Source: Hwanghaeella sp964350445 (lineage in GTDB: Bacteria > Pseudomonadota > Alphaproteobacteria > UBA8366 > Aestuariispiraceae). Taken from it: 64,000 nucleotides of DNA. A program made the position numbers and the translations under genes. Below the pieces are notes generated by a model. It made no database searches, had not been told where the DNA came from, and saw only the letters and a list, made by a program, of their open reading frames with translations. Numbering within the stretch: position 1 is the stretch's first letter; each line of letters starts with the position of its first letter. The stretch spans positions 1-64,000 of the forward strand of contig CAYGKA010000015.1 in NCBI GenBank assembly GCA_964350445.1, given 5' to 3'. Below are positions 19,319 to 28,259 of this stretch, one piece after another.

Positions 19319-20197
19319 CTACCAGTTGAAAAAGTCCGCCACATGGGTGGGCCGGGCGCCGTACTTGCCCGATAGGGCGTCGATCGCCTGCGGGGTCAAG
19401 GGACGCCCGACCTCTTCGCTGTGAATGCCGCCCAAAATCAGAAGCGAGTCGATCCCCGCGTCGTTGGCACCCTTGATATCGTGGATCAGTGAATCCCCGA
19501 CGCCGATCGCGCGGTCCAGACCGCCGGCAATTTCGCCGCACATCTCGTAAACTTCCCGCATCGGCTTGCCGTGCCAACGGACTTTCCCGCCGCGCTTCTC
19601 GTATACTTCCGCGATCGCGCCCGGGCACATTTTCAGACTGCCGTCGGGTTGCACGCTGACACGGTCTGGATTGGCGCAAATCATCGGCAGGCCGCGGGCA
19701 AGCCCGGCCTGCAGGGCCGGTTCGTAAAAGGCCAGATCCTGCTGGTCCGTGCCGGCGCAGAGTATGAAATCCGCCGCGTCGATCCCGTCCACTTCCTCGA
19801 ATCCCGTGCCCTCGACGATGCCGCGATTGGTGTCCCAGGCAAACATCAGGAACCGGGATCCCAGGGCCGCGTAGAACGGGTCCGTCCGCTTCGCCAGATT
19901 TCTGTAAACAAGTTCGCCCGAGGTGATGATTTCCAGATACAGCGACCGGTCCACGCCAAGGCTGTCAAGCCGGCCGTGCGAGTCCGAGGCGCGCTTTCCT
20001 GAATTGGAAAGAATGATTGTCTTCTTGCCCGCCGCGGCGAGCTTCTCCATCGCGTCCAACGCACCGGGATGAAGCGTGACACCGTCATGAATGACGCCCC
20101 ATTGATCCAGCAGATAGGTATCGTAGTCGTCGGCGATGCGTCCTATCCCATCGACGATACGCACCAACGGCGCCGCCCGTTCGGCCATCTCTTGCAT
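19319..20197 (-). CDS. HAD-IIA family hydrolase (TIGR01459 type)
   Basis: A 292-residue haloacid-dehalogenase-fold phosphatase of subclass IIA. Motif I is YLLDQWGVIHDG (nucleophile Asp in LLD), motif II IILSNSGKR, and motif III IGVGDSLIHDIKGANDAGID with the metal-binding Asp pair. The cap region sits between motifs II and III, as in the NagD/PGP group. TIGR01459 proteins are alphaproteobacterial HAD-IIA hydrolases with unknown substrate. The gene is third in the minus-strand run pyrD, EAL protein, HAD, 44 bases after the EAL stop. Confidence 0.9.
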   Translation of the reverse strand: MQEMAERAAPLVRIVDGIGRIADDYDTYLLDQWGVIHDGVTLHPGALDAMEKLAAAGKKTIILSNSGKRASDSHGRLDSLGVDRSLYLEIITSGELVYRNLAKRTDPFYAALGSRFLMFAWDTNRGIVEGTGFEEVDGIDAADFILCAGTDQQDLAFYEPALQAGLARGLPMICANPDRVSVQPDGSLKMCPGAIAEVYEKRGGKVRWHGKPMREVYEMCGEIAGGLDRAIGVGDSLIHDIKGANDAGIDSLLILGGIHSEEVGRPLTPQAIDALSGKYGARPTHVADFFNW

Positions 20198-20241
20198 TCC
20201 CGCTTTTCCTTTGAGTTCGCGCCCGGTCGGATGGAAGCCTG

Positions 20242-21570
20242 TCAGCCTGCTTGGTCCGCCGCGCCTTTAACGCCGGGGTCCTTGCTGGGCCTGGGTTCGC
20301 CGAACAGATATCCCTGCCCGTAGTCGATATTGAAATCCAATAGATCGAGCAGCATGCGCTCGCTTTCGATCCGCTCGACGATCAAGTCTATCCCTTGCTG
20401 ATCCAACTGCTGTTTCAGGGCACGCACCGTGGCGCCCTGACCGGATTCGATGAGTTCGAGCAGCATCTTGGCGCCGACCTTCACCGACCGGAATCCCTTC
20501 CGCGCCAGATCGTCCTTGTCCAGATTCAGATCGCCGACCCCGTCCATGGAGAAGCGATAGCCCGCATCCCGCAGCTTGGCGAAATGCCCGTCCAGCGCGT
20601 CCGGCGCCTCGGCAAGGTCGGATTGCGCGAATTCGAGGACGAGGTTGGAGGCCAATTCCTTGTGCCTCTCCATGTAGGAGACAATGTCGCGGACGAACCC
20701 GTCATCCGCCAAGGTATTCGCCGACAAGTTACAGAAGAACACCGCGGCGGAGTCCCGCCGCTGCAGCTTGCCGAGCAACTGCAGACAGCGAAACAGTAGA
20801 ATATTGTCGATCGACGTCAGCAGACCCGCGCTCTTCGCCGGACCGATATAGCTTCCCGGCCGCAGAACCGATCCTTCGGCGTTGCGGACGCGGCTGTAAC
20901 ATTCATAGAAGCGCCGCTTCCGCTGCGGCAGGCTGACGATCGGCTGAAGGTAAAGATCGACCCTGTCCTGTTCCAGGCTTTCGCGCAGCACGGCGAGCGG
21001 ATCCGCCGCGCCTGCCTCGCCGTCGCCCGCCGCCCGGCCGTCCACACCGCCAACAACGCGCAGCGGCGCCCGACCGGATGGCGACGGCGGACCATCACCC
21101 GATTCCTGCCGCGGGGCTTTCGATGGCACCGCGGTCTGCAAAGTCTCCAAAAGCCGTTTCAGCACCATGATTTCCGCGACGTCGGAAGACGCGTCCTGGC
21201 GCGCCGAGGTCTCCGCGTGCACCGGGCCGGTTTCCTGGCCGGCATCCGAAGGGTTTTCGGCCGGCGGACCAGGACTGTTCTGTGCGGGAACCGCGCCCTT
21301 CACCGCTTCCGAAAACCGCGGCTTCACGGCGGCGCTTTCATCCTGCATCCGGTCATAGGCGCGTTTCAGGGACGACATGCTCCGGACCAGACGCTTTTCC
21401 GTGGCGCGTCTGGAAAAGACCTCATGCGCCAAGGCGCAGAGCAAAAAGACCGCCAGGGCGATCAGAACCGGCGACTCGCCGTAATGCGCGCCCGCCACAT
21501 AACCAGCGCCCACGGCGGCAAGGCCGTAAACAACAATGATTACACCATGGGCAAACGGGGTCATCGGCAA
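20242..21570 (-). CDS. Membrane-anchored EAL domain protein, probably degenerate
   Basis: A 442-residue protein. Two N-terminal membrane helices (about 8-28 and 33-50) are followed by a charged, coiled-coil-like stretch (EKRLVRSMSSLKRAYDRMQ), a low-complexity linker, and an EAL domain from about 190 to 430. Catalytic positions kept: the Glu in YECYSR (EAL becomes ECY), Asn in FCNLSANTL, Glu in LVLEFAQ, Lys in SVKVGAKML, Glu in VERIES, Gln in DYGQGYLF. The second Asp of the DDFG motif is Gly (MDGVGDL). One metal ligand is therefore missing, so c-di-GMP hydrolysis is doubtful and a c-di-GMP-binding role is more likely. Helices, coiled coil and EAL in about 450 residues recall Caulobacter TipF; this is an architectural comparison only. 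Confidence 0.82.
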   Translation of the reverse strand: MPMTPFAHGVIIVVYGLAAVGAGYVAGAHYGESPVLIALAVFLLCALAHEVFSRRATEKRLVRSMSSLKRAYDRMQDESAAVKPRFSEAVKGAVPAQNSPGPPAENPSDAGQETGPVHAETSARQDASSDVAEIMVLKRLLETLQTAVPSKAPRQESGDGPPSPSGRAPLRVVGGVDGRAAGDGEAGAADPLAVLRESLEQDRVDLYLQPIVSLPQRKRRFYECYSRVRNAEGSVLRPGSYIGPAKSAGLLTSIDNILLFRCLQLLGKLQRRDSAAVFFCNLSANTLADDGFVRDIVSYMERHKELASNLVLEFAQSDLAEAPDALDGHFAKLRDAGYRFSMDGVGDLNLDKDDLARKGFRSVKVGAKMLLELIESGQGATVRALKQQLDQQGIDLIVERIESERMLLDLLDFNIDYGQGYLFGEPRPSKDPGVKGAADQAG

Positions 21571-21647
21571 ACGGTACCTTCGTCAATATCCGGTCCAGGG
21601 TAAGGCGACGGCAACAGGGCGGCAAGGGATCGCATGCACAAGGGCGG

Positions 21648-22733
21648 CTACCCGTGGTCGGCCCCGACCGCCGATCCGATCCGGGTGAAGCCGTCCGCCG
21701 CCATGCGTGCCAAGAGATCGCGTTTGATCGCCGTCACAAGGTCGGGACCGTCATAGGCGAGCGCCGTATATAGCTGCACGAGGCTCGCGCCGGCACGGAT
21801 CTTCGCGTAGGCGTCGGCGCCGCTGGAAACGCCGCCGACGCCGATCATCGGCACCCGGCCTTCGGTTCGGCGGTAGAAGTCCCGCAGCACCGCCGTGGAC
21901 CGGTCGAAAAGCGGGCGGCCCGACAATCCCCCGGCTTCCGATGCAACAGCCAATTCCTTCAGATCGTCAGGCCGTGCAATGGTGGTGTTCGAGACGATCA
22001 ACCCGTCGACGAGGCCGCTATCCTGGCCTGCCAAGGCAAAAGCCGATAGATCGGCGATATCCTCATCGGTCAGGTCCGGGGCGACTTTGACCAGAACGGG
22101 CGGCTGCACCCCGCCGGAACCGTTCTTTTTCGCGGCTTTCACCGCTTCGACGATGCGCAACAGCTCTTCGGTGCTTTGAAGCGCTCGCAGGCCCGGCGTG
22201 TTGGGAGAGGACACATTGACGACCAGATAGTCGGCGAATTCCGAGAGCTTCGCCGCCCCGGTGCCGTAATCCGCTGCCGCGTCCTCGCTGGTCTTGTTCT
22301 TGCCCAGATTGACCCCGACGATGGCGCCCGCCGTGGTTTTCGAGCCCCGCAGCGCCAGATTTGACCGCGCGGTGTCAGCGCCTTCGTTGTTGAATCCCAT
22401 ACGGTTGATGACGGCCCGGTCCGCCGGCAGGCGAAACAACCTGGGCCGCGGGTTGCCGGGCTGGGCAAGCGGCGTGACGGACCCAACCTCCACGAAGCCC
22501 AGGCCGACCCGGCCCATAGGGCCGTAAACTTCGGCATTCTTGTCGAAACCGGCCGCCAGCCCGACCGGATTCGGAAAATCCATCCCCAGCACCCGGATCC
22601 CCAGGCGCGGGTCGTCCGAGCCGGCGGCAACCGGCCCCAATCCGCATTTCAGCGCGCGGATCGTCAGCCGGTGAGCCGTTTCCGGGTCCAAACGCGCCAA
22701 GAAGGGGCGTATGATGGTGTCGAATAGCATCAT
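21648..22733 (-). CDS. pyrD: Dihydroorotate dehydrogenase (quinone)
   Basis: Class 2 dihydroorotate dehydrogenase, which oxidises dihydroorotate to orotate and passes electrons to the quinone pool. The protein is 361 residues from the chosen start, matching the class 2 length. It has the N-terminal amphipathic helix (FDTIIRPFLARLDPETAHR), FPNPVGLAAGFDKNAE, the NRMGFNNEGAD block, YLVVNVSSPNTPGLR, and FMN-site KVAPDLTD, SNTTIARP, GVGGVSSGADAYAKIRAGA. The catalytic serine is in NVSSPNT. Start: ATG at 22733 (MMLFDTI), with upstream in-frame ATGs at 22772 and 22835 that would add residues unlike the family. It heads a likely operon with the EAL and HAD genes. Confidence 0.95.
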   Translation of the reverse strand: MMLFDTIIRPFLARLDPETAHRLTIRALKCGLGPVAAGSDDPRLGIRVLGMDFPNPVGLAAGFDKNAEVYGPMGRVGLGFVEVGSVTPLAQPGNPRPRLFRLPADRAVINRMGFNNEGADTARSNLALRGSKTTAGAIVGVNLGKNKTSEDAAADYGTGAAKLSEFADYLVVNVSSPNTPGLRALQSTEELLRIVEAVKAAKKNGSGGVQPPVLVKVAPDLTDEDIADLSAFALAGQDSGLVDGLIVSNTTIARPDDLKELAVASEAGGLSGRPLFDRSTAVLRDFYRRTEGRVPMIGVGGVSSGADAYAKIRAGASLVQLYTALAYDGPDLVTAIKRDLLARMAADGFTRIGSAVGADHG

Positions 22734-22938
22734 GATGGGGCCTTGCTGTATCGGTACGGACCGGTCCGCGCCCATGTTTAACTGTCCCCGCCCCGTAGCA
22801 GCAAGGAGGAGATTGCGGTTTCCAGTCGCTGACACTATTGTGCGCCGCCGCTAAATACAGTGTTTTGAGGGCATGATTTCCGGCCGACGATTTGATCGGC
22901 GCGGCGGCCCCACTAGAGAACTGGATCACCGATCTGCG

Positions 22939-24747
22939 ATGACTGATATCGCCCGAATTCGTAACTTCGCGATTATCGCCCATATCGACCATGGTAAATC
23001 CACCTTGGCCGACCGGCTGATTCAGGAATGCGGCGGGCTGACCGACCGTGAGATGAAGCATCAGGTTCTCGATTCGATGGATATCGAGCGCGAGCGCGGC
23101 ATCACCATCAAGGCCCAGGCGGTCCGTCTGAAATATAAGGCCAATGACGGGCTGGAATATACGATCAACCTGATCGACACCCCCGGCCATGTGGACTTTT
23201 CCTACGAAGTCTCGCGCAGCCTCGCGGCCTGCGAGGGATCCCTGCTGGTCGTTGACGCCAGCCAGGGCGTGGAAGCGCAAACGCTCGCCAACGTCTATCT
23301 GGCGATCGAGAGCAATCACGAGATCATACCGGTTCTGAACAAGATTGATCTGCCCGCCGCCGATCCCGAACGGGTGAAGACCCAGATCGAGGACGTGATC
23401 GGCATCGACGCCAGCGACGCGCTTGAGATTTCAGCCAAGACCGGCATGGGCATCCACGCCGTTCTGGAAGCGATCGTCACCAAGCTGCCGCCGCCCAAGA
23501 CCTCGACGGAGCCCGATCCGAAACTCCGCGCGCTGCTGGTCGACAGCTGGTATGACGCGTATCTGGGGGTCGTCGCGCTGGTGCGCGTCCGCGACGGCGT
23601 GATCAAGAAGGGCCAGAAGCTGCGGATGATGTCGACCGGCGCCGCGCATGAAGTGGACCGCGTCGGCGTGCTGACACCGAAGGGCCTTGTCGTCGACGAG
23701 TTGGGTCCGGGCGAGGTGGGTTTTATCACCGCCAGCATCAAGACCGTTTCCGACTGCAAGGTCGGGGATACCCTGACCGAGGACCGCCGCCCCACGAACG
23801 ACCCGCTACCCGGCTTCCAGCCGTCGGTTCCGGTCGTTTTCTGCGGCCTTTTCCCGGTCGACAGTTCGGAATTCGAAACCCTGCGCGATGCGTTGGGCAA
23901 ATTGGCGCTCAACGATTCCAGTTTCCATTTCGAGATGGAGAGCTCCGCGGCTCTCGGTTTCGGTTTCCGCTGTGGTTTCCTGGGGCTGCTGCATCTTGAG
24001 ATCGTTCAGGAACGCCTGAACCGTGAGTTCGATCTGGACCTGATCTCCACGGCGCCCTCGGTCGTCTACCGGATCCAATTGAACAGCGGCAAGATGATCG
24101 AGCTGCACAATCCGGCCGACTACCCCGACCCGACCCATATCGCGAGCATTGAGGAACCCTGGATCAAGGCGACCATAATGGTCCCGGACGAGTTTCTGGG
24201 CCCGGTGCTGACGCTGTGCACCGAGCGCCGGGGCGAGCAGATAGAATTGACCTATGTCGGGTCGCGCGCCATGGCGGTCTATCGCTTGCCGTTGAACGAA
24301 GTGGTTTTCGATTTCTATGACCGCCTGAAATCGGTCAGCCGTGGCTATGCCTCCTTCGACTACGAACTCGACTGTTACAAGGAAGGCGACCTGGTCAAGG
24401 TTTCGATTCTGATCAACAGCGATCCGGTCGATGCGCTCGCCATGATCGTGCACCGCTCCCAGGCCGATTTCCGCGGCCGGGCAATCTGTGGACGGCTGAA
24501 GGACCTTATTCCCCGACAGCTGTTCAAGGTGGCGCTTCAGGCCGCGATCGGCGGCAAGGTCATTGCGCGCGAAACCATCGGCGCCCTCCGCAAGGACGTC
24601 ACGGCGAAGTGCTACGGCGGGGACGTTTCGCGTAAGCGGAAACTGCTGGAGAAGCAGAAGGAAGGGAAGAAGCGGATGCGGCAGTTCGGCAAGGTCGACA
24701 TTCCGCAATCGGCATTCCTGGAAGCCCTGAAAATGGGCGACAACTGA
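22939..24747 (+). CDS. lepA: Elongation factor 4 (LepA)
   Basis: LepA is a ribosome-bound GTPase with roles in back-translocation and ribosome assembly. The 602-residue protein begins MTDIARIRNFAIIAHIDHGK, the family's exact N-terminal block with the G1 loop. G3 is DTPGHVDFSYEV and G4 is NKIDLP. The domain-III motif FGFRCGFLGLLHLEI and the C-terminal KRKLLEKQKEGKKRMR are diagnostic. The start at 22939 fits this block. No convincing Shine-Dalgarno is visible just upstream. Gene and length look intact. Confidence 0.98.
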   Translation: MTDIARIRNFAIIAHIDHGKSTLADRLIQECGGLTDREMKHQVLDSMDIERERGITIKAQAVRLKYKANDGLEYTINLIDTPGHVDFSYEVSRSLAACEGSLLVVDASQGVEAQTLANVYLAIESNHEIIPVLNKIDLPAADPERVKTQIEDVIGIDASDALEISAKTGMGIHAVLEAIVTKLPPPKTSTEPDPKLRALLVDSWYDAYLGVVALVRVRDGVIKKGQKLRMMSTGAAHEVDRVGVLTPKGLVVDELGPGEVGFITASIKTVSDCKVGDTLTEDRRPTNDPLPGFQPSVPVVFCGLFPVDSSEFETLRDALGKLALNDSSFHFEMESSAALGFGFRCGFLGLLHLEIVQERLNREFDLDLISTAPSVVYRIQLNSGKMIELHNPADYPDPTHIASIEEPWIKATIMVPDEFLGPVLTLCTERRGEQIELTYVGSRAMAVYRLPLNEVVFDFYDRLKSVSRGYASFDYELDCYKEGDLVKVSILINSDPVDALAMIVHRSQADFRGRAICGRLKDLIPRQLFKVALQAAIGGKVIARETIGALRKDVTAKCYGGDVSRKRKLLEKQKEGKKRMRQFGKVDIPQSAFLEALKMGDN

Positions 24748-24846
24748 CGCTCTTGCGCCTCGGCCGCGGCGGCCCAAATGGCGGCGGTGATCCGGTCAAA
24801 CGTCGAAATAACGTAACTCGACGCGGCGAAGGCTGATCGAAATCCG

Positions 24847-25185
24847 TCAGTCGCCGCGGAAGCTGTGCCGCCGTTTCGGGCGGCGGATGATGACCGATAA
24901 CAGGCCGCCCAGCACCATCAGGCCTATGAACAGCCATAGAATGCTTTCCCAAGCCGGCCGTTGCAGCAGGAAAGGCACGATCGCATCGTCCCACAATGCG
25001 GGAAGGTGAAGGTGCCGCTGAACGATGACCTGCGCCAGGTTCAGGCTGCCGACATCCAGCGCATACCAGAGCGCGCCCGCGGCCTTTGTAATATCCTCGC
25101 CGGCCAACCATAGCCAGATACCCAGCCCAAGAACAAAGAAGGCCAGCAGGAAGAAAAGCCATCGAAAGAAGACCAAAACGATCAT
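24847..25185 (-). CDS. Small membrane protein of unknown function
   Basis: A 112-residue protein with two hydrophobic segments: MIVLVFFRWLFFLLAFFVLG at the N-terminus and ILWLFIGLMVLGGLLSVI near the C-terminus, then a basic tail RRPKRRHSFRGD. The middle (DITKAAGALWYALDVGSLNL, HLPALWDDAIVPFLL) is less hydrophobic. The start is taken at ATG 25185; a GTG at 25203 would add six residues. I do not recognise a named family. The gene is convergent with lepA and upstream of a 320-base gene-free stretch. Confidence 0.62.
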   Translation of the reverse strand: MIVLVFFRWLFFLLAFFVLGLGIWLWLAGEDITKAAGALWYALDVGSLNLAQVIVQRHLHLPALWDDAIVPFLLQRPAWESILWLFIGLMVLGGLLSVIIRRPKRRHSFRGD

Positions 25186-25203
25186 GGAAAGTCCCGTACC
25201 CAC

Positions 25204-25523
25204 TTACCAATATTACCGCAGAACTACAGGGCCGATACCCTCCGGATATCCGCCTGCCCCCTGTTCTTGACGGTTTGTTGCCTCTTGGACGAAGCATTAT
25301 TTACGAAAGAGTATCATGGGGTTGGCAAAGATCAAAATCCCCTTCGAGGATGCGGATACCACGGTGTATCCGGATACCTTTTCGGGACCGTACTCGCCCG
25401 TCTCGCGCGCGGCTTCCCGGGAATTTTGCAAACCCTATCAGGAAAGCTTGATCACCCCGACAGTGTCGGTTAGGTTCCGCCGCCGTCGCGAGAGGCTAAA
25501 GCCTTTGAGCGCGTCCACACCGG
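25204..25523. other. Gene-free stretch before tRNA-Ser
   Basis: A 320-base region between the small membrane protein and tRNA-Ser(GGA). It holds a perfect 12-base palindrome GTATCCGGATAC (25366-25377) whose CGGATACC half also occurs at 25353-25360, followed by TTTTCGGG. Short open frames here look random. The tRNA promoter is likely within it, but I cannot place it. Confidence 0.55.
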
Positions 25524-25613
25524 GGAGAGATGGCCGAGTGGTTTAAGGCGCACGCCTGGAAAGCGTGTTGGGGCGGAAGCCCCTCAGGGGTTCGAATCCC
25601 CTTCTCTCCGCCA
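25524..25613 (+). tRNA. tRNA-Ser (anticodon GGA)
   Basis: A 90-base serine tRNA with encoded CCA. The acceptor stem pairs GGAGAGA (25524-25530) with TCTCTCC (25603-25609). D-arm TGGCCGAGTGGTTTAAGGC is followed by an anticodon arm with loop CTGGAAA, giving anticodon GGA, which reads UCC and UCU. The long variable arm (TTGGGGCGGAAGCCCC) is the class II feature of tRNA-Ser. The T-arm GGGGTTCGAATCCCC is perfect. Confidence 0.97.
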
Positions 25614-25861
25614 CTATCCATACATTGGAAATGCAGGGCAGCCGCCGGTTCAGCCGGCACGCGGCACCGATTGCCCGCCCACGGCCGTTTCGTACCCCCG
25701 TTCATGCCCCCAATAGCATAAAACCGGTCGATCCCGCTTTTTCATCACTCATTACTTTATTAGCGCTCCATATTAACTTTATGGTAAGCGGCGCGGACCT
25801 AACGTTGACGCGTCTATGTACTTATTGTTTCGGCCAGCCGTCGAAGGGACGCTTTAAAGGC

Positions 25862-27085
25862 ATGCAAGTTCGCAGCGTAGTGACTGATGCATCAACAACC
25901 CCTCCCTGGCAGGTCTTGATCGTGGACGACGACCGGTCCGTCCACCAATCGACCCGTTTCGCCTTGGACGATTTTGTCTTTGAGGATCGCAAGCTCGAGC
26001 TGTTGAGCGCCTATTCGATCAAGGAAGCCCAGGACCTTCTGAAAGACCGAAAGAACATCGCGGTCATTCTGCTGGACGTCGTCATGGAGTCCGAAACAGC
26101 AGGTCTGGAATACGTTCGCTGGGTACGCGATGAACTTGCCAACAACCGTGTCCGCATCGTTCTGCGTACGGGACAACCCGGCTACGCGCCCGAATTGGAA
26201 GTCGTCCGCAATTTCGACATCAACGACTATCGTGAAAAGAGCCAAATGACGGTCGGCAAATTGACCGCCACCCTTTACACGGCCCTTCGATCCTTCAGAG
26301 ACATCGTCCAACTGGAGAACCAGTCGGAGCGACTGCAGGACGCGCTTGTCCTGGCGGAAAAGGCCAGTCAGGCCAAAACGAACTTCATCGCGCATGTCAG
26401 CCACGAATTCAGGACGCCCTTGAACGGTATCATCGGACTGTCCGAAATGATTGCTTTGGAATCGCTGGGACCCGTGGGGACCCAAAAATACAAGGAATAT
26501 GCCTGGGATATCGTGACGTCCGGCCGGCACCTTCAGGAAATGGTCGACCGTGTATTGCGCTTTTCGGAAAGCGGCGGCAGTCGGCCCGTGGTTCACGAGC
26601 CCTTCGATCTGCGTCAACTGATCTCCGATTTGTCCGGCCTGGGCAATGCGGACCAGTTCGTGCCGGTGGAACCGGGAAAGAATACTGACACGACCGAGCG
26701 AAGGACCGGCTTGATGCTGCGTGCGGAACGGGACGCGGTCCACAGCATGCTCTCCAATCTGATCTCGAATGCCGTGCGGCACAATCCGTCAGGATGCAAG
26801 GTTCGGGTCACGGCCCGTGCCGTGGCCAACGGCGGTCTTATTTTGACCGTGATCGACAATGGTGTCGGCATTGGCGAAAGCCTTCTGGATCAACTCGACG
26901 ACCCGCTTGCGGTTCCCGACGACCCCTACGTGGCCGGCCGCGGCGGGCTTGGTCTGGGCCTTGTCATGACAAAATCCCTTATCGAAGCGCATGGCGGCAG
27001 TTTGAAAATTGAGTCCTCCAAAGAAAACGGAACGCGTGCCCAGCTTATTTTTCCGCCGGGAAGTTTGAGTAAACGGGATGAATAA
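25862..27085 (+). CDS. Receiver-histidine kinase hybrid protein
   Basis: A 407-residue cytosolic signalling protein. An N-terminal receiver (about 16-145) has acidic pocket VDDD (22-24), phospho-acceptor D72 in VILLDVVM, T103 in VLRTGQPG and K126 in DYREKSQMT. The RTGQPG...NDYREKS pattern is that of receivers found with DUF3369 outputs. Next comes a HisKA helix with H181 in HVSHEFRTPLNGIIG and an HATPase domain (NLISNAVRHNP, VIDNGVGIGE, GGLGLGLVMTKSLIEAHGGS). Start: ATG at 25862 is used, though AAAGG is only one base upstream; ATG 25781 is an alternative. No membrane helix. It precedes a binding lipoprotein and a membrane kinase on the same strand. Confidence 0.88.
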   Translation: MQVRSVVTDASTTPPWQVLIVDDDRSVHQSTRFALDDFVFEDRKLELLSAYSIKEAQDLLKDRKNIAVILLDVVMESETAGLEYVRWVRDELANNRVRIVLRTGQPGYAPELEVVRNFDINDYREKSQMTVGKLTATLYTALRSFRDIVQLENQSERLQDALVLAEKASQAKTNFIAHVSHEFRTPLNGIIGLSEMIALESLGPVGTQKYKEYAWDIVTSGRHLQEMVDRVLRFSESGGSRPVVHEPFDLRQLISDLSGLGNADQFVPVEPGKNTDTTERRTGLMLRAERDAVHSMLSNLISNAVRHNPSGCKVRVTARAVANGGLILTVIDNGVGIGESLLDQLDDPLAVPDDPYVAGRGGLGLGLVMTKSLIEAHGGSLKIESSKENGTRAQLIFPPGSLSKRDE

Positions 27086-27143
27086 TACAGCGGCGTTATC
27101 GGATCGGCAGAGCCCAGAAATCTGAACGTGATAGGTCACAACA

Positions 27144-28259
27144 ATGAAAAACCACTTTCGGCGAAGAACAATTCGTGTCCTATCGGTTACGCTTCTGGCC
27201 CTTTTGGCGGCGTGCGGAGACCCCGATCCGATCAAGATTGGAATCGTGGTCGGTTTGACCGGCCGCTCCACCGATCTCGGTGAAGCGTCCCGCAATGCCG
27301 TGCAACTCGCCGCGGAAGAAATCAATCAGGCCGGCGGGATCAACGGCCGGCAAATTTCGCTGATCGCGCTCGACGACGAAGGCAAACCCGAGACAGCAGC
27401 AGCGGCGGTCCGCACCGCCCACGCCGACGGCGCCATCGCCCTTATCGGACCCAACTTGAGCTCTATCGCGGCCGCTATGTTGCCGGAAATCAATCGACTT
27501 GAATTGGTCACAATTTCGCCGACCGCCTCGTCGCTCGATTTCGTCAATTTGGATGACTACCTGTTTAGGATAAATTGGTCGACACGTGAAAACGCCGGGG
27601 CCTATGCCAAACATTACTATGATCGCGGACTTCGTCATGTCGTGGCCGCAATCGACGCGAACAATCGGGTGTTCTCGGAAAGCTGGCTGACCGAATTCAC
27701 GACGGCCTTCGAAGCGCTTGGATCCGTAACCGTCGAGTCCGAGTTGTTCGACGCAAATTCCGACCAGGGGTACTCCACAACGGCGCGCAAGCTTCTCGAT
27801 TCCAATCCGAATGCGATCTTGCTGATCTCGAACAGCGTCGACACCGCACAGATAACGCAGCAGATCCGCAAAATGGACACAGACACCCTGATCGTTGCTG
27901 CGGAATGGGCCGCGTCAGAAAGACTGCTGCAATTGGGCGGCAAGGCGATCGAGGGCATCGAAATGCTTCAGTCCTACGACCGCACCGACACGTCGGAACG
28001 GTATCTGCGCTTCAAGAACGCCTATCATGAGCGTTTCGGGTATGATCCCGGATATTCAAGCGTCGCAGCCTATGACGCCGCGTTGCTTCTGTTTGGCGCG
28101 TTGCGGATTGACGACGACCCGGCAGCGTTGAAGGGAAATCTGGTTCGGCTGCCGGTTATCGACGGCCTGCAGCAGCCTCTCAAATTCAACAAATACGGTG
28201 ATGCGGAGCGGCGCGCGTTCTTTGTAACCGTCCGAGATGGAAGTTTCGTTCAGCAATGA
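27144..28259 (+). CDS. LivK-like periplasmic binding lipoprotein
   Basis: A 371-residue type I periplasmic binding protein of the branched-chain-amino-acid (Peripla_BP_6) group. The signal peptide ends in a lipobox LLAAC with C24 (VTLLALLAAC), so it should be a lipoprotein. The fold signature KIGIVVGLTGRSTDLGEASR and AAEEINQAGGINGRQISLI is clear, followed by LIGPNLSSIAAAMLPEINRL. The binding pocket serine/threonine row (ISPTASSLD) is present. There is no permease or ATPase gene nearby, so it is probably a sensor co-receptor and not a transporter part. The stop overlaps the next start (ATGA), coupling it to the membrane kinase. Confidence 0.9.
   Translation: MKNHFRRRTIRVLSVTLLALLAACGDPDPIKIGIVVGLTGRSTDLGEASRNAVQLAAEEINQAGGINGRQISLIALDDEGKPETAAAAVRTAHADGAIALIGPNLSSIAAAMLPEINRLELVTISPTASSLDFVNLDDYLFRINWSTRENAGAYAKHYYDRGLRHVVAAIDANNRVFSESWLTEFTTAFEALGSVTVESELFDANSDQGYSTTARKLLDSNPNAILLISNSVDTAQITQQIRKMDTDTLIVAAEWAASERLLQLGGKAIEGIEMLQSYDRTDTSERYLRFKNAYHERFGYDPGYSSVAAYDAALLLFGALRIDDDPAALKGNLVRLPVIDGLQQPLKFNKYGDAERRAFFVTVRDGSFVQQ

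Noticed and set aside
25366..25377. 12-base palindrome before tRNA-Ser as an intrinsic terminator
   Set aside because: Stem is fully self-complementary with no loop and only a short T run; it may be a binding site but terminator function is not supported.
25267..25473. 68-codon frame in the space before tRNA-Ser
   Set aside because: No ribosome binding site, no recognisable motif, and it overlaps the palindrome; more likely random.
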